A stretch of 64,000 nucleotides of DNA. Source: Elusimicrobiota bacterium (GTDB taxonomy: Bacteria > Elusimicrobiota > Elusimicrobia > Elusimicrobiales > UBA9959). Below, piece by piece: positions 54,486 to 62,069 of this stretch. The DNA lies in the NCBI GenBank assembly GCA_019135865.1, contig JAGVVD010000011.1:124001-188000 (forward strand), written 5' to 3'. The position numbers were made by a program, and so were the translations under genes. Position 1 is the stretch's first letter. Each line of letters starts with the position of its first letter. The notes beneath the pieces are model-generated. The model saw only the letters and a program-made list of their open reading frames with translations. It ran no database searches and had not been told where the DNA came from.

Positions 54486-56135
54486 ATGGCGAAGATGATA
54501 CACGGCAACGCGCTGGATTTCAACAACCAGAGCGAGAAGCGTTTCTTCGAACTCCTGCAGCACAGCCCGGCCACCGCCGCCTGGACCGTCATCTATTCGC
54601 ACAAGACCGTCACCGGCGGCGAGCGCGAGACCGACTTCGTCGCCATGATCCCGGAGATCGGCCTGGTCGCCATCGAGCTCAAGGCCGCCGAGCTCTCCTA
54701 CAGCTCGCGGGTGCCCGGCTTCAAGTACGCCAGGGGCGGCTTCATCTCGCTGCGCGACGTGCTGGTCGCCGCCAAGAAGAAGGAGCGCCACCTGCGCGAG
54801 CTCCTGCTCAAGCGCTGCGGCAACGTCTTCTCCGGCGAGATCAGCGTCTTCCTCAACGTCCGCCAGGCCGACCTGCGCCACCTGCCCGACTCGCCGTCGC
54901 TCTACATCGCCTCCGACTGCAAGTACCAGGACATCCCCGCGCTCATCGCCGCCAAGGCCCTGGAGCAGAAGGCCGCGGTCACGCAGGCGCACCGCATGAG
55001 CTTCGTGAAGTGGAAGGAGGGGGACATCTCCGCCTTCGCCCGCTACCTCAAGGGCGAGTTCATCGAGGAAGAGGGCAATATCTGCCGCAATTACCTGGAG
55101 ACCCACTGGAAGGCCAACGCCGAGGCGCTGGGCATCACCTACAACATGCTCTCGACGATGCCGCGCCTGCTGCTGCGCGGCCCCGCCGGCACCGGCAAGA
55201 CCGGCCTGCTGCTGCAGCGCGCCCGCGAGCTCGACCGCAGCAACGACACGCTGGTGCTCTGCTACAACAAGCTGCTGGCCGAAAGCCTCCGGAACGAACT
55301 GTCGAAGTGCGACCGCACCGACGTCTGGTGCCTGGAGGACTACCTGCGCGAGGTCTGCGGCGCGCCGTGGAACGCCGACGAGGACATCGGCCCGCTGATC
55401 CGCGACAAACTGCCCGCCGCCGCGCTGGAGAAGCTCAAAAAGAAAAGACCGGCCTACGACGTGCTGCTGGTGGACGAGTTCCAGGATTTCATGCGCCAGG
55501 GCTGGCTGGACGTGCTCGACGCCTCCCTCGACGGAGGCCTGGCCGCCGGCAAGGCCTGGCTCTTCGCCGACTTCTCCGTGGCCTCGATGGCCGAGAGCGA
55601 CGTTAACCCCGGCGATTTCCTCAAGAAATACGGCTTCAAGGACGAACTGGTCAACCTGCGCGTCAACTACCGCAACGCCTCGGAGATAGCCGCGGTGGTG
55701 GAATACGTCGCGGGCTCTAGCAATAAGCGCGTCCTTTACGACAAGGCCCTCAATCTCTGCGACCTGCCCATCGAGGTGGTGACCTACGCCGACGACGAGG
55801 AGCAGGCGGCCCTGGTCAACAACTCCGTCTCGGACCTGATGGGAGAGGGCTATTGCTACCAGCCCTCGGATATCGCCGTGCTCTCGGCGCACCGCGCCTC
55901 CGAGTCGGCCCTGGGCGCCTCGCTGCGCGAGGATATCGCCTTCAACTCGATACACGCCGTCAAAGGCATGGAGGCGAAAGTGGTGCTCGTCACCGACCTG
56001 CACGAGCGCACGCCCCTGCGCCCCGACCCGCGCGTCCTGCTCTACCTCGGCGCCTCGCGCGCCATGTTCAAGCTGCTTTTCTTCGTCCAGAAGGACTTCT
56101 ACCAGAAGTTCCTGAAGATAACCGGCCTGAGCTGA
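54486..56135 (+). CDS. NERD nuclease domain / UvrD-like helicase
   Basis: 549 residues. The N-terminal NERD domain (~12-120) has the PD-(D/E)xK-type residues E17, D50 and E64-L-K66 (ETDFVAMIPEIGLVAIELKA). The SF1 helicase part follows with Walker A GPAGTGKT at 232-239, motif II VDEFQDF, motif III-like WLFADFSVAS, motif IV region LRVNYRNASEI, motif V HAVKGMEAKVVLV and motif VI LYLGASRAMFKLLF. Compared with UvrD it is compact. It should cut and/or unwind DNA (or RNA). It starts 20 bases after the soluble ATPase gene and ends the operon; a promoter for a non-coding transcript starts 36 bases later. Confidence 0.88.
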   Translation: MAKMIHGNALDFNNQSEKRFFELLQHSPATAAWTVIYSHKTVTGGERETDFVAMIPEIGLVAIELKAAELSYSSRVPGFKYARGGFISLRDVLVAAKKKERHLRELLLKRCGNVFSGEISVFLNVRQADLRHLPDSPSLYIASDCKYQDIPALIAAKALEQKAAVTQAHRMSFVKWKEGDISAFARYLKGEFIEEEGNICRNYLETHWKANAEALGITYNMLSTMPRLLLRGPAGTGKTGLLLQRARELDRSNDTLVLCYNKLLAESLRNELSKCDRTDVWCLEDYLREVCGAPWNADEDIGPLIRDKLPAAALEKLKKKRPAYDVLLVDEFQDFMRQGWLDVLDASLDGGLAAGKAWLFADFSVASMAESDVNPGDFLKKYGFKDELVNLRVNYRNASEIAAVVEYVAGSSNKRVLYDKALNLCDLPIEVVTYADDEEQAALVNNSVSDLMGEGYCYQPSDIAVLSAHRASESALGASLREDIAFNSIHAVKGMEAKVVLVTDLHERTPLRPDPRVLLYLGASRAMFKLLFFVQKDFYQKFLKITGLS

Positions 56136-56170
56136 AAATTCCCGCGGAAAAAATATTCTGGTCCTGGGTC

Positions 56171-56199
56171 TTGACAAGTCAACGTCCGCCTGTTATAGT
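56171..56199 (+). promoter_or_regulatory. Near-consensus sigma-70 promoter of the non-coding unit
   Basis: TTGACA (56171-56176), exactly 17 bases, then TATAGT (56194-56199) preceded by TGT (extended -10). It is the best promoter in the window and no gene follows it before two terminators. Confidence 0.85.
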
Positions 56200-56205
56200 C
56201 TATCT

Positions 56206-56540
56206 GCGGTCCTGATCTTTGAGACAGTTTCGGTGCGCCGGTTCGGTGGTTGCGGTCGCGGTCTCGGTTGCGGTCGGCTCGGGGGTGGCCCCGGCCCCGG
56301 CGCGGTTCCCCGGCTCCGCCTTCGGTGTTCGCGGCGGCTCCCCCCGGGGCGCCCGGTCCCCGTCCCGCCCCCTCGGGCGCGCGGTCCCCGGGCCTGCGGT
56401 CCGGCTGCGGTGTCGGTGCGGTGTGTTCCCGCGGTCGTGGTCCTCGGTAGCGGTCGTGGTGCGGTTGCGGTCGCCGGTCCGCCTGTGCGGTGTGTTCCGA
56501 GTAGAGAGCCCCCGTCGTCCTGACGGGGGCCCTCTTTTTT
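56206..56540 (+). ncRNA. Candidate non-coding RNA with a 222-nt adenine-free run
   Basis: Expected transcript from ~56206 to the terminator ending at 56540 (~335 nt). Positions 56227-56448 contain no A, and only one A (56449) occurs in 56227-56499. The body is made of short G/C/U words: GTGCGGTGTGTTCC at 56416-56429 and 56485-56498, GCGGTCGTGGT at 56431-56441 and 56450-56460, CGGTTGCGGTCG twice. It lacks the signatures of tmRNA, RNase P RNA, 6S and SRP RNA. Frames are open only because stop codons need A. I infer a structured RNA; function unknown. Confidence 0.6.
56504..56540 (+). terminator. Strong Rho-independent terminator of the ncRNA unit
   Basis: CCCCCGTC, loop GTCCT, GACGGGGG extended by GAGAG/CCCTC pairing, then TTTTTT. 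Confidence 0.92.
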
Positions 56541-56554
56541 ACGGCTTTAGCCGG

Positions 56555-56593
56555 AAAAAAAGAGCCCAGGCGTTCACTGGGCCCTCTTTTTTT
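56555..56593. terminator. Bidirectional terminator, serves the DUF481 gene
   Basis: A-run, GAGCCCAG, 7-base loop, CTGGGC(C)CTC, T-run. On the minus strand it lies 19 bases after the DUF481 stop. Confidence 0.88.
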
Positions 56594-56611
56594 ATACCCG
56601 CGATCCGGGTC

Positions 56612-57325
56612 TTAGTAGTTGATTATCAGCGAGACGCCGGTGATGGTGTCCTTGCGCCTGAACCCGGCGCCCGGCTTGTTGACCATTTTCCAGACATACG
56701 ACGCCTTCATCGACATGTGCGAATTGATCGACGCCACCAGCGCGGTCTCGGCGTTGATGCGGTAGCCCGACGAGTCCTTCAGGTTGCCCAGCCATTCCAG
56801 GTCCTGCGCGGCGTGCGCGGTGGGGGAGAGCTTGCGCTGGTATTTCATGTAGCCGCGGTAGGTGCCGAAGTCCTCGTTCTTCGAGGTGATGCGGTCCTCC
56901 CAGATATAACCGCCGCCGGCTTCCAGCGAGAGTTTGTCGTTCTCCTTGTCTATCAGGTTGCGCCCGAGACCGAGACCCAGGTCCCAGCGGTCCTGGATAT
57001 TGGCGAAGCGGTTCTTTTCCCAGCCCAGCCGCTCGAAGGCGTAGTTCTTGCCGGAGAACTTCAGGCTCACCTTCTCGTGGGCGTTGAACTGCTCGGCGGT
57101 GGTGGTGCCCTCGCTGTTGGTGCCCAGGCCCCCGGCCGCCAGCTCCAGCGCGGCCCTGGTCCAGTCGTAATTGAACAGGTTCTTGGCCGAGAGCGTGGAG
57201 TTCTTGGAATTGCCCGTCGTCTTCACGTAGGACAGTTCCGCCGTGTCCTTCCACGGCTTGGCCTCGTCGGCCGCCGCCGCCGGCAGCGCCGCCGCTAAGA
57301 ACAGGATAGTCGCAAGTGTTTTCAT
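56612..57325 (-). CDS. DUF481 outer-membrane protein
   Basis: 237 residues, CCGGAGGA before the ATG. Signal peptide MKTLATILFLAAALPAAAA. The mature protein is the DUF481 (YdiY-like) barrel: AELSYVKTTGNSKNSTLSAKNLFNYDWTR at the start (the family's G-N-[ST] strand), then WDLGLGLGRNLID, LSLEAGGGYIWED, ALVASINSHMSMKASYVWK and a C-terminal strand ending in Tyr. These proteins sit in the outer membrane; some are induced by salt or acid. Specific role unknown. Confidence 0.88.
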   Translation of the reverse strand: MKTLATILFLAAALPAAAADEAKPWKDTAELSYVKTTGNSKNSTLSAKNLFNYDWTRAALELAAGGLGTNSEGTTTAEQFNAHEKVSLKFSGKNYAFERLGWEKNRFANIQDRWDLGLGLGRNLIDKENDKLSLEAGGGYIWEDRITSKNEDFGTYRGYMKYQRKLSPTAHAAQDLEWLGNLKDSSGYRINAETALVASINSHMSMKASYVWKMVNKPGAGFRRKDTITGVSLIINY

Positions 57326-57398
57326 GTCGTCCTCCGGTCAAGTTCCATATAATCCTACCAAAATTGGGCCTTGACATATAAATCCCGTCTGCTAACCT

Positions 57399-57446
57399 AT
57401 AAAGGAGCCTGCGGCCCATTAAACGGGCGTCTGCAGGCTCCTTTAT
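57399..57446. other. Perfect 14-bp stem hairpin upstream of the EF-hand gene
   Basis: ATAAAGGAGCCTGC (57399-57412) pairs exactly with GCAGGCTCCTTTAT (57433-57446). The 20-base loop contains a further GCCC/GGGC stem. TTGACA (57371-57376) lies 22 bases upstream, and a TAAAAT box (57452-57457) follows, 6 bases before ATG 57464. It could be a terminator of an upstream start, an attenuator or a REP-like element. Confidence 0.6.
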
Positions 57447-57463
57447 TTCTGTAAAATACAGGT

Positions 57464-58948
57464 ATGAAGAATTTCGCGAGAGCGGCCGTCCTGGCGGCGC
57501 TCGCGGCCGGGGCCCTGGCCGCGGCCGTCTACCTGACACTGCCGGTCAACCGCGTCGACATGCGTTCGCGGCTGGTCATGCTGGGCGACTTCGACGGCGA
57601 CAATAAGTGGACCGCCGCGGACGCGGCCGCCCTGGACTCGCTGGCCGCGGACCCCTTCGCCGGGCCGGCCGAAAGGGCCTGGCTGGCCGACGCCGACCAT
57701 GACGGCGCGCTGACAGCCTCCGACCTCGACCTCCTGCGCGGGCTCTACGCCGCGGGAGGCGACGCTTACGCGGCGCGCGACAAGGCCCTGTCCGCGGGCC
57801 GGACCTTCCCCTACCCGCGCGAGTTCTTCCGCTACGTGCCCGACAGCGAGTATATCCAGCGCCCGGTCTTCGTCCTGCCGCACCCGGCCGCGAAGACCTC
57901 GCCGCTCGGCTTCCTGGAGGAGGCCCGCCGCCGCGCCCTCTCGTCCCGCGACCCGTACGAGGCCGCCCTGCTGGGCGAGATCCACGACGAAGGGCTGCGC
58001 TTCTCGCTGTCCTACGCCCGCCGCCTGCCCGGCCTGCTGCCCAAAGAGCGGGAATACGCCGGGATGAAGATCGCCCGCTGCGCCGCCCTCTGGAAGAAGG
58101 GCCTGGAGCACGAACTGCTGCTCGACCTCGTGGCGCTGACAGAGGACGCCGAGACGCTGACCGTAAAAGGCCAGCCGGATTTCGTGGCCCGTTCTCTCTA
58201 TTTCCGCGACCATCTGCGCGACCTGCTGGCCTCGCCGCTCTACGCCGACTACCAGGCCGGCCGCCAGCCGGCCGAGGCCGTCGCCCGCGTGCTGGAGCGC
58301 TTCCTGGCCGAGGATATAAGGCTCGAGGTCGGCGTGCTGGACATGCCCGCCCCGCGCGACTTCCTTGAGCTGAAGAATTACGCCGACCGCGCGCGGTGGC
58401 AGTATTACAAGTCGTCTTCGACGCGCGGGGACTTCCGCAAGCTCCTGCGGTTCGCCCAGTACGACCGCCGCTACCTGCGAGCGGCCGCCCGCACCACCCG
58501 CAGGCACTCCGACGAGGCGCTGGAGAACCATAACCTCCCGATGATACTGCTGTTCCGCGAGGCGCTGGCGATAAAAAAAGGCGACAAGAAGGCGGCCGTG
58601 GGCCTGATAGACGAGGCGGTACGCATCCCCTTCACCTGGGTACGAGCCATACCGCGCGAGAAGCTGCCCGCCAGCGTGGCGCTGGAGAACTTTTTGCTGC
58701 CCGGCAACAAGGAGGACGGTTCCGACAAGAGCCGCCACTGGAACGTCTTCGGCGGCATCAGCCTCTACAAGTCGCCCGAGGAGTCGCTGCGGCTGGCCCT
58801 GGCCCGCGAGGTCAAGGACTACCGCGACGACCCTTCGCCGCGCGCGATGACCGAGTTCATCCGCGACACGATGGCCAACCTCAATGGCATTTACTACGTC
58901 GTAAGCATGGACCCGGACCTGCTCTCCGGCCCTTCCAGGGAGAAATAA
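57464..58948 (+). CDS. Exported/anchored protein with EF-hand pair
   Basis: 494 residues. N-terminal signal anchor (~6-26, AAVLAALAAGALAAAVYLTL). Two calcium-binding EF-hand/dockerin-like loops: DFDGDNKWTAAD (~43-54) and DADHDGALTASD (~75-86), both with Asp at loop positions 1, 3 and 5. The remaining ~390 residues are helical with many Arg/Leu/Ala and no enzyme motif that I recognise. It overlaps the TauE-like gene by one base (TAATG). Function unknown; a calcium-responsive envelope protein is the most that can be inferred. Confidence 0.7.
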   Translation: MKNFARAAVLAALAAGALAAAVYLTLPVNRVDMRSRLVMLGDFDGDNKWTAADAAALDSLAADPFAGPAERAWLADADHDGALTASDLDLLRGLYAAGGDAYAARDKALSAGRTFPYPREFFRYVPDSEYIQRPVFVLPHPAAKTSPLGFLEEARRRALSSRDPYEAALLGEIHDEGLRFSLSYARRLPGLLPKEREYAGMKIARCAALWKKGLEHELLLDLVALTEDAETLTVKGQPDFVARSLYFRDHLRDLLASPLYADYQAGRQPAEAVARVLERFLAEDIRLEVGVLDMPAPRDFLELKNYADRARWQYYKSSSTRGDFRKLLRFAQYDRRYLRAAARTTRRHSDEALENHNLPMILLFREALAIKKGDKKAAVGLIDEAVRIPFTWVRAIPREKLPASVALENFLLPGNKEDGSDKSRHWNVFGGISLYKSPEESLRLALAREVKDYRDDPSPRAMTEFIRDTMANLNGIYYVVSMDPDLLSGPSREK

Positions 58949-59739
58949 TGGAATACATCGCCATACCGCTGGCAGCGCTCATCGCCTCGACGCTCAGTTT
59001 CTATTCCGGCTTCGGCCTGGGCACGCTGCTCATGCCCGTGCTGGCCGTCTTCATGCCGCTGCCGGCCGCCATCGCCGCCACCGCCGTGGTACACGGCTCC
59101 AACAATCTCTTCAAAATAGCGGTGGTCGGCGCGCGCGCCGAGAAAGAGCTGGTGCTCAAGTTCGGCCTGCCCGCCATCGCGGCCGCGCTGGCCGGCGCCT
59201 GGTCGCTGCATATTTTCACCGCGCTCTCGGGCGAGGTCGCCTGGACCTGGCACCCTTTCGGCCGCGAAGCCGTCGTCACCCCGCTGAAACTCCTGCTGGC
59301 CGCGCTGATGCTGGGCTTCGCGCTCTTCGACGTCCACCCGGCGCTTAAAAAGATCAAGTTCGACCGCCGCTACCTGCCCGTCGGCGGCCTGCTCTCGGGT
59401 TTCTTCGGCGGCCTCTCCGGCCACCAGGGCGCGCTGCGCTCGGCCTTCCTGGTCAAAGTGGACGTCACCCCCGAGGCCTTCGTCGCCACCAACGCCGTCA
59501 TCGGCTTCATGGTGGACGCCTCGCGCCTGGCCGTCTATGCCTACACCATCTTCGCGCTCGGCGACGCCTCGGGCCTCCACTTCCCGGGCGCCGTAGTCGC
59601 CGCCGCCATCGCCGCCTCGACCGCCGGCGTCCTCATCGGCATCAGGTTCCTCAAAAAGGTCACCATTTCCACCATACAGCTCATCACCGCCGTCATGCTT
59701 GGCCTCATCGCCCTGTTCCTTGGCGCCGGCATCATTTAA
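58948..59739 (+). CDS. TauE/SafE-family membrane transporter
   Basis: 263 residues with 7-8 TM segments. The family's opening AALIASTLSFYSGFGLGTLLMPVLAVFMPLPAAIAATAVVHGSNNLFKIAVV and the mid-protein GLLSGFFGGLSGHQGALRSAFLVK both match TauE/SafE (UPF0721), which export or import small sulfur-containing or organic anions across the inner membrane. No substrate can be named. Its start overlaps the EF-hand gene stop, so the two are co-translated. Confidence 0.88.
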   Translation: MEYIAIPLAALIASTLSFYSGFGLGTLLMPVLAVFMPLPAAIAATAVVHGSNNLFKIAVVGARAEKELVLKFGLPAIAAALAGAWSLHIFTALSGEVAWTWHPFGREAVVTPLKLLLAALMLGFALFDVHPALKKIKFDRRYLPVGGLLSGFFGGLSGHQGALRSAFLVKVDVTPEAFVATNAVIGFMVDASRLAVYAYTIFALGDASGLHFPGAVVAAAIAASTAGVLIGIRFLKKVTISTIQLITAVMLGLIALFLGAGII

Positions 59740-59767
59740 AAAAGCCGGGAGTCCTTCCCGGCTTTTT
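59739..59767. terminator. Bidirectional terminator between convergent genes
   Basis: AAAAAGCCGGGA, loop GTCCT, TCCCGGCTTTTT. It stops the transporter transcript on plus and the YhaN-like transcript on minus. Confidence 0.93.
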
Positions 59768-59783
59768 CCTGCCCCGGTCCCGT

Positions 59784-62069
59784 TTACAGGTCTATGATAG
59801 TGGTACGGAGGCCGTCTATCAGGGCGGCCTCCGCGGCTATTGCGGGGTCTTTGGTGAGGATGACGACCTGCCAGCCGCTGGTCTTGTGGAAATCGGCGAG
59901 GAGGCGCAGGGCGGCGCGCGCGCGTTCGGGGTCGAGCGTGTAGAACGGCTCGTCGAGGACCAGCGGCACCGGGCCGTCCTCGCCGCGGGCCTTGCGGGCC
60001 AGCGCCACGCGCGCGGCCAGCATGAACAGGTCGCGCGTGCCGGCCGAGAGCAGGCCCACCGGCCTGGCCGCGCCGCCGGCGTCGGTCAGAGAGGCCGAGG
60101 CGGCGTCGAAATCGGCGAATTCCGCCGCGGCGGAAGGCAAAGCGCCGGCCAGCGCGGCCGTTACTTCCTTGCCCAACTGCTTGAATGCTGCCGACGAGGT
60201 CTCCGCTATCCTGGTGAAGACGCCCGCGGCCAGCAGGCAGGCGGCCCGGCGCTCCTCGATCTCCCCGGTCTCGGTCCCGCCGGCGGCCAGTTCGTCGCGC
60301 AGCCGGCCTATCTCCTCGGGCAGGCCTTCCAGCTTGGCCCCGGCCGCCGCCCTCGCCACCTCTAAATTCTTGCCCAGTTCCAGCAGCTCGCGATCGCGCG
60401 CCCGCGCGTCTTCGGCCGCGGCGGCCAGCCGCTTCTCCAGCCGCTCCAGCTCCTTGCGGTCGGCCTTCTCCGGGTCGAAACCCTTGCGCTCCAGCGCTTC
60501 CTTCTCGTCGAACAGGCGGTCTTTGAGATCTTCATCGGAAGAAGCGCTCATCCGCTGGCGCATGACGGCGGCGCGCTGGGCCAGGTTCTCGGCCTTGCCG
60601 GCGAGCGCGATATACTCGGCCAACTTGTCCAGGTATTCGTTCTCCGAGGCGCAGCCGCGCGAGCGCAGCCATTCCTCCGCCTTGCCCGCCAGCGACTTGG
60701 CCTCGCCGTCGCGGTCCTTCAGCTCTTCCGTCGCTGCCGTGATGCCGCCGTCGGCCGGCGCCACCTCGGCCTTGCGCGCCGCCAGCGCCTCCGCCGCCGA
60801 CCTGTGGGCGGCCTCGGCGTCGGCGAAGAAGCCGCGCACTTCCTCCAGCTTCGCGGCCGTCATCGGCTCGCCGGTCCCGGCCTTCCATTCGGCGGCCAGC
60901 CCGGCGATGAATCGCGTCATTTCCTCGGGGCGATGGCCGGCCAGCATCGGCTTCAGCGATATCTTCACGCCCGCCCAGACCGCGCCGGCGAAGATGAAGG
61001 CCGAGGCGATATAGGCGGCGGTATTGCCGCCCGACCAGGCGACGAAAGCGGCCAGCGCCGCGCCGGCGAACCAGACGCCCGCCCGCGTGGGCATATGCGG
61101 GACCAGCATGATCTGGTCGGGGCCCGAGGCATAGGCGGCCAGCTTGGCCTTCAGCGCCTCGGCGGTCTCGCGGCGCTTGCGCAGCGCCGACTCGCGCGCC
61201 TCCAGGTCGGCCACGGCCTTCTTTAAAGCGGCCGCCGCCGTCTCTTTCTCGCGCAGCGCGGCCGCCGCCGACAGCGCCCGGCCGGTCGCCTCGTTCTCGC
61301 GCTCCTTGAGCGCGCGGTAGGCGCCTATCTCGCTCTTGGCGAAATCCTTGCGTATCTCCAGCGAGTCGCGCGCCTCTTTGAGCTCGCGCAGAGCCTTTAT
61401 ACCTTCCTGCGCCTCGCTCAGCCGGCAGGCGCCCGTAAGTTCCTCGACCTTGCCCTTGAACTCGGCCAGTTTCTTATTTATCTCGTCCAGCTCGGCCCGC
61501 TTGGCCGCTATCGCCCGCTCCAGCTCGGCGCTCTGCTGTTCGGCCGCGAAGATCGCCCCGCGTTTGGCCTCCAGCTCGTCGAGCCGGGCCTGCGCCTCGA
61601 CGGCCGCCGTCTTTATTTTCTTCATCCGCGCATTGAAAGAATCGCGGGCATTGGAGGTGGTCCTGGCTTCCAGCGCGGCGGCCAGACGGGCGGGATTCAA
61701 GCCGGCGTTCAATAATGAATTCTCCGCCGCGGCCGCCCAGGCCGACGAGCCCTTATCGCCCGAGAGCGCGTTCACCGCCGCCTCGCCGCCGCGTATGGCG
61801 AAAATTTCAAGGAACTCCGATTCATCTATCGCCGGCCGCGCGTCCTCCGGCTCCCAGACCGCCGAGGCCTGCCGCTCGTCGCCGTAGCGCTCCAGCAGCC
61901 GCTTCCAGGCGGACCTGGTGTCGTTGCGCTTACAGAGCGATTCGAAAATAGCGTCGAAGACCGTCGTCTTACCGGCCTCATTGGCGCCCTGTATGACCGT
62001 GAACGGGCCCAGCTCCAGGTCGCACCCGCGGAACTTGCCGAAATTTATCAGCCGGAGCCGCCGTATCAT
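59784..62069 (-). CDS. YhaN/SbcC-like ATPase with internal membrane pair
   Basis: 761 residues. N-terminal ABC half: LRLINFGKFRGCDLELGPFTVIQGANEAGKTTVFDAIFE (Walker A GANEAGKT). A long coiled coil (~150-310) follows, two hydrophobic segments near ~325-370 (AGVWFAGAALAAFVAW, AAYIASAFIFAGAVWAGV), a second coiled coil (~400-620), and the C-terminal half with signature LLSAGTRDLFMLAARVALA and Walker B PLVLDEPFYTLD. Two membrane helices at the tip of the coiled coil are a feature of the YhaN branch rather than SbcC/Rad50. It overlaps the nuclease gene (ATGA) and should form an Mre11-Rad50-like DNA-end complex tethered to the membrane. Confidence 0.85.
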   Translation of the reverse strand: MIRRLRLINFGKFRGCDLELGPFTVIQGANEAGKTTVFDAIFESLCKRNDTRSAWKRLLERYGDERQASAVWEPEDARPAIDESEFLEIFAIRGGEAAVNALSGDKGSSAWAAAAENSLLNAGLNPARLAAALEARTTSNARDSFNARMKKIKTAAVEAQARLDELEAKRGAIFAAEQQSAELERAIAAKRAELDEINKKLAEFKGKVEELTGACRLSEAQEGIKALRELKEARDSLEIRKDFAKSEIGAYRALKERENEATGRALSAAAALREKETAAAALKKAVADLEARESALRKRRETAEALKAKLAAYASGPDQIMLVPHMPTRAGVWFAGAALAAFVAWSGGNTAAYIASAFIFAGAVWAGVKISLKPMLAGHRPEEMTRFIAGLAAEWKAGTGEPMTAAKLEEVRGFFADAEAAHRSAAEALAARKAEVAPADGGITAATEELKDRDGEAKSLAGKAEEWLRSRGCASENEYLDKLAEYIALAGKAENLAQRAAVMRQRMSASSDEDLKDRLFDEKEALERKGFDPEKADRKELERLEKRLAAAAEDARARDRELLELGKNLEVARAAAGAKLEGLPEEIGRLRDELAAGGTETGEIEERRAACLLAAGVFTRIAETSSAAFKQLGKEVTAALAGALPSAAAEFADFDAASASLTDAGGAARPVGLLSAGTRDLFMLAARVALARKARGEDGPVPLVLDEPFYTLDPERARAALRLLADFHKTSGWQVVILTKDPAIAAEAALIDGLRTTIIDL

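Noticed and set aside
49883-56135. AAA+ operon as a type VI secretion (ClpV) cluster
   Set aside because: No TssB/C sheath, Hcp, VgrG or baseplate genes are present, and both ATPases are single-ring without the ClpV N-domain.
56206-56540. ncRNA as tmRNA, RNase P RNA, SRP or 6S RNA
   Set aside because: None of the conserved core sequences (for example the P4 GAGGAAAGTCC of RNase P or a tRNA-Ala-like end) is present, and those RNAs contain adenine throughout.
56219-57298. Open plus-strand frames through the A-free stretch
   Set aside because: Stop codons need A, so every plus frame is open there by composition alone. The peptides are Arg/Gly/Pro/Val runs, and one frame continues antisense through the DUF481 gene.
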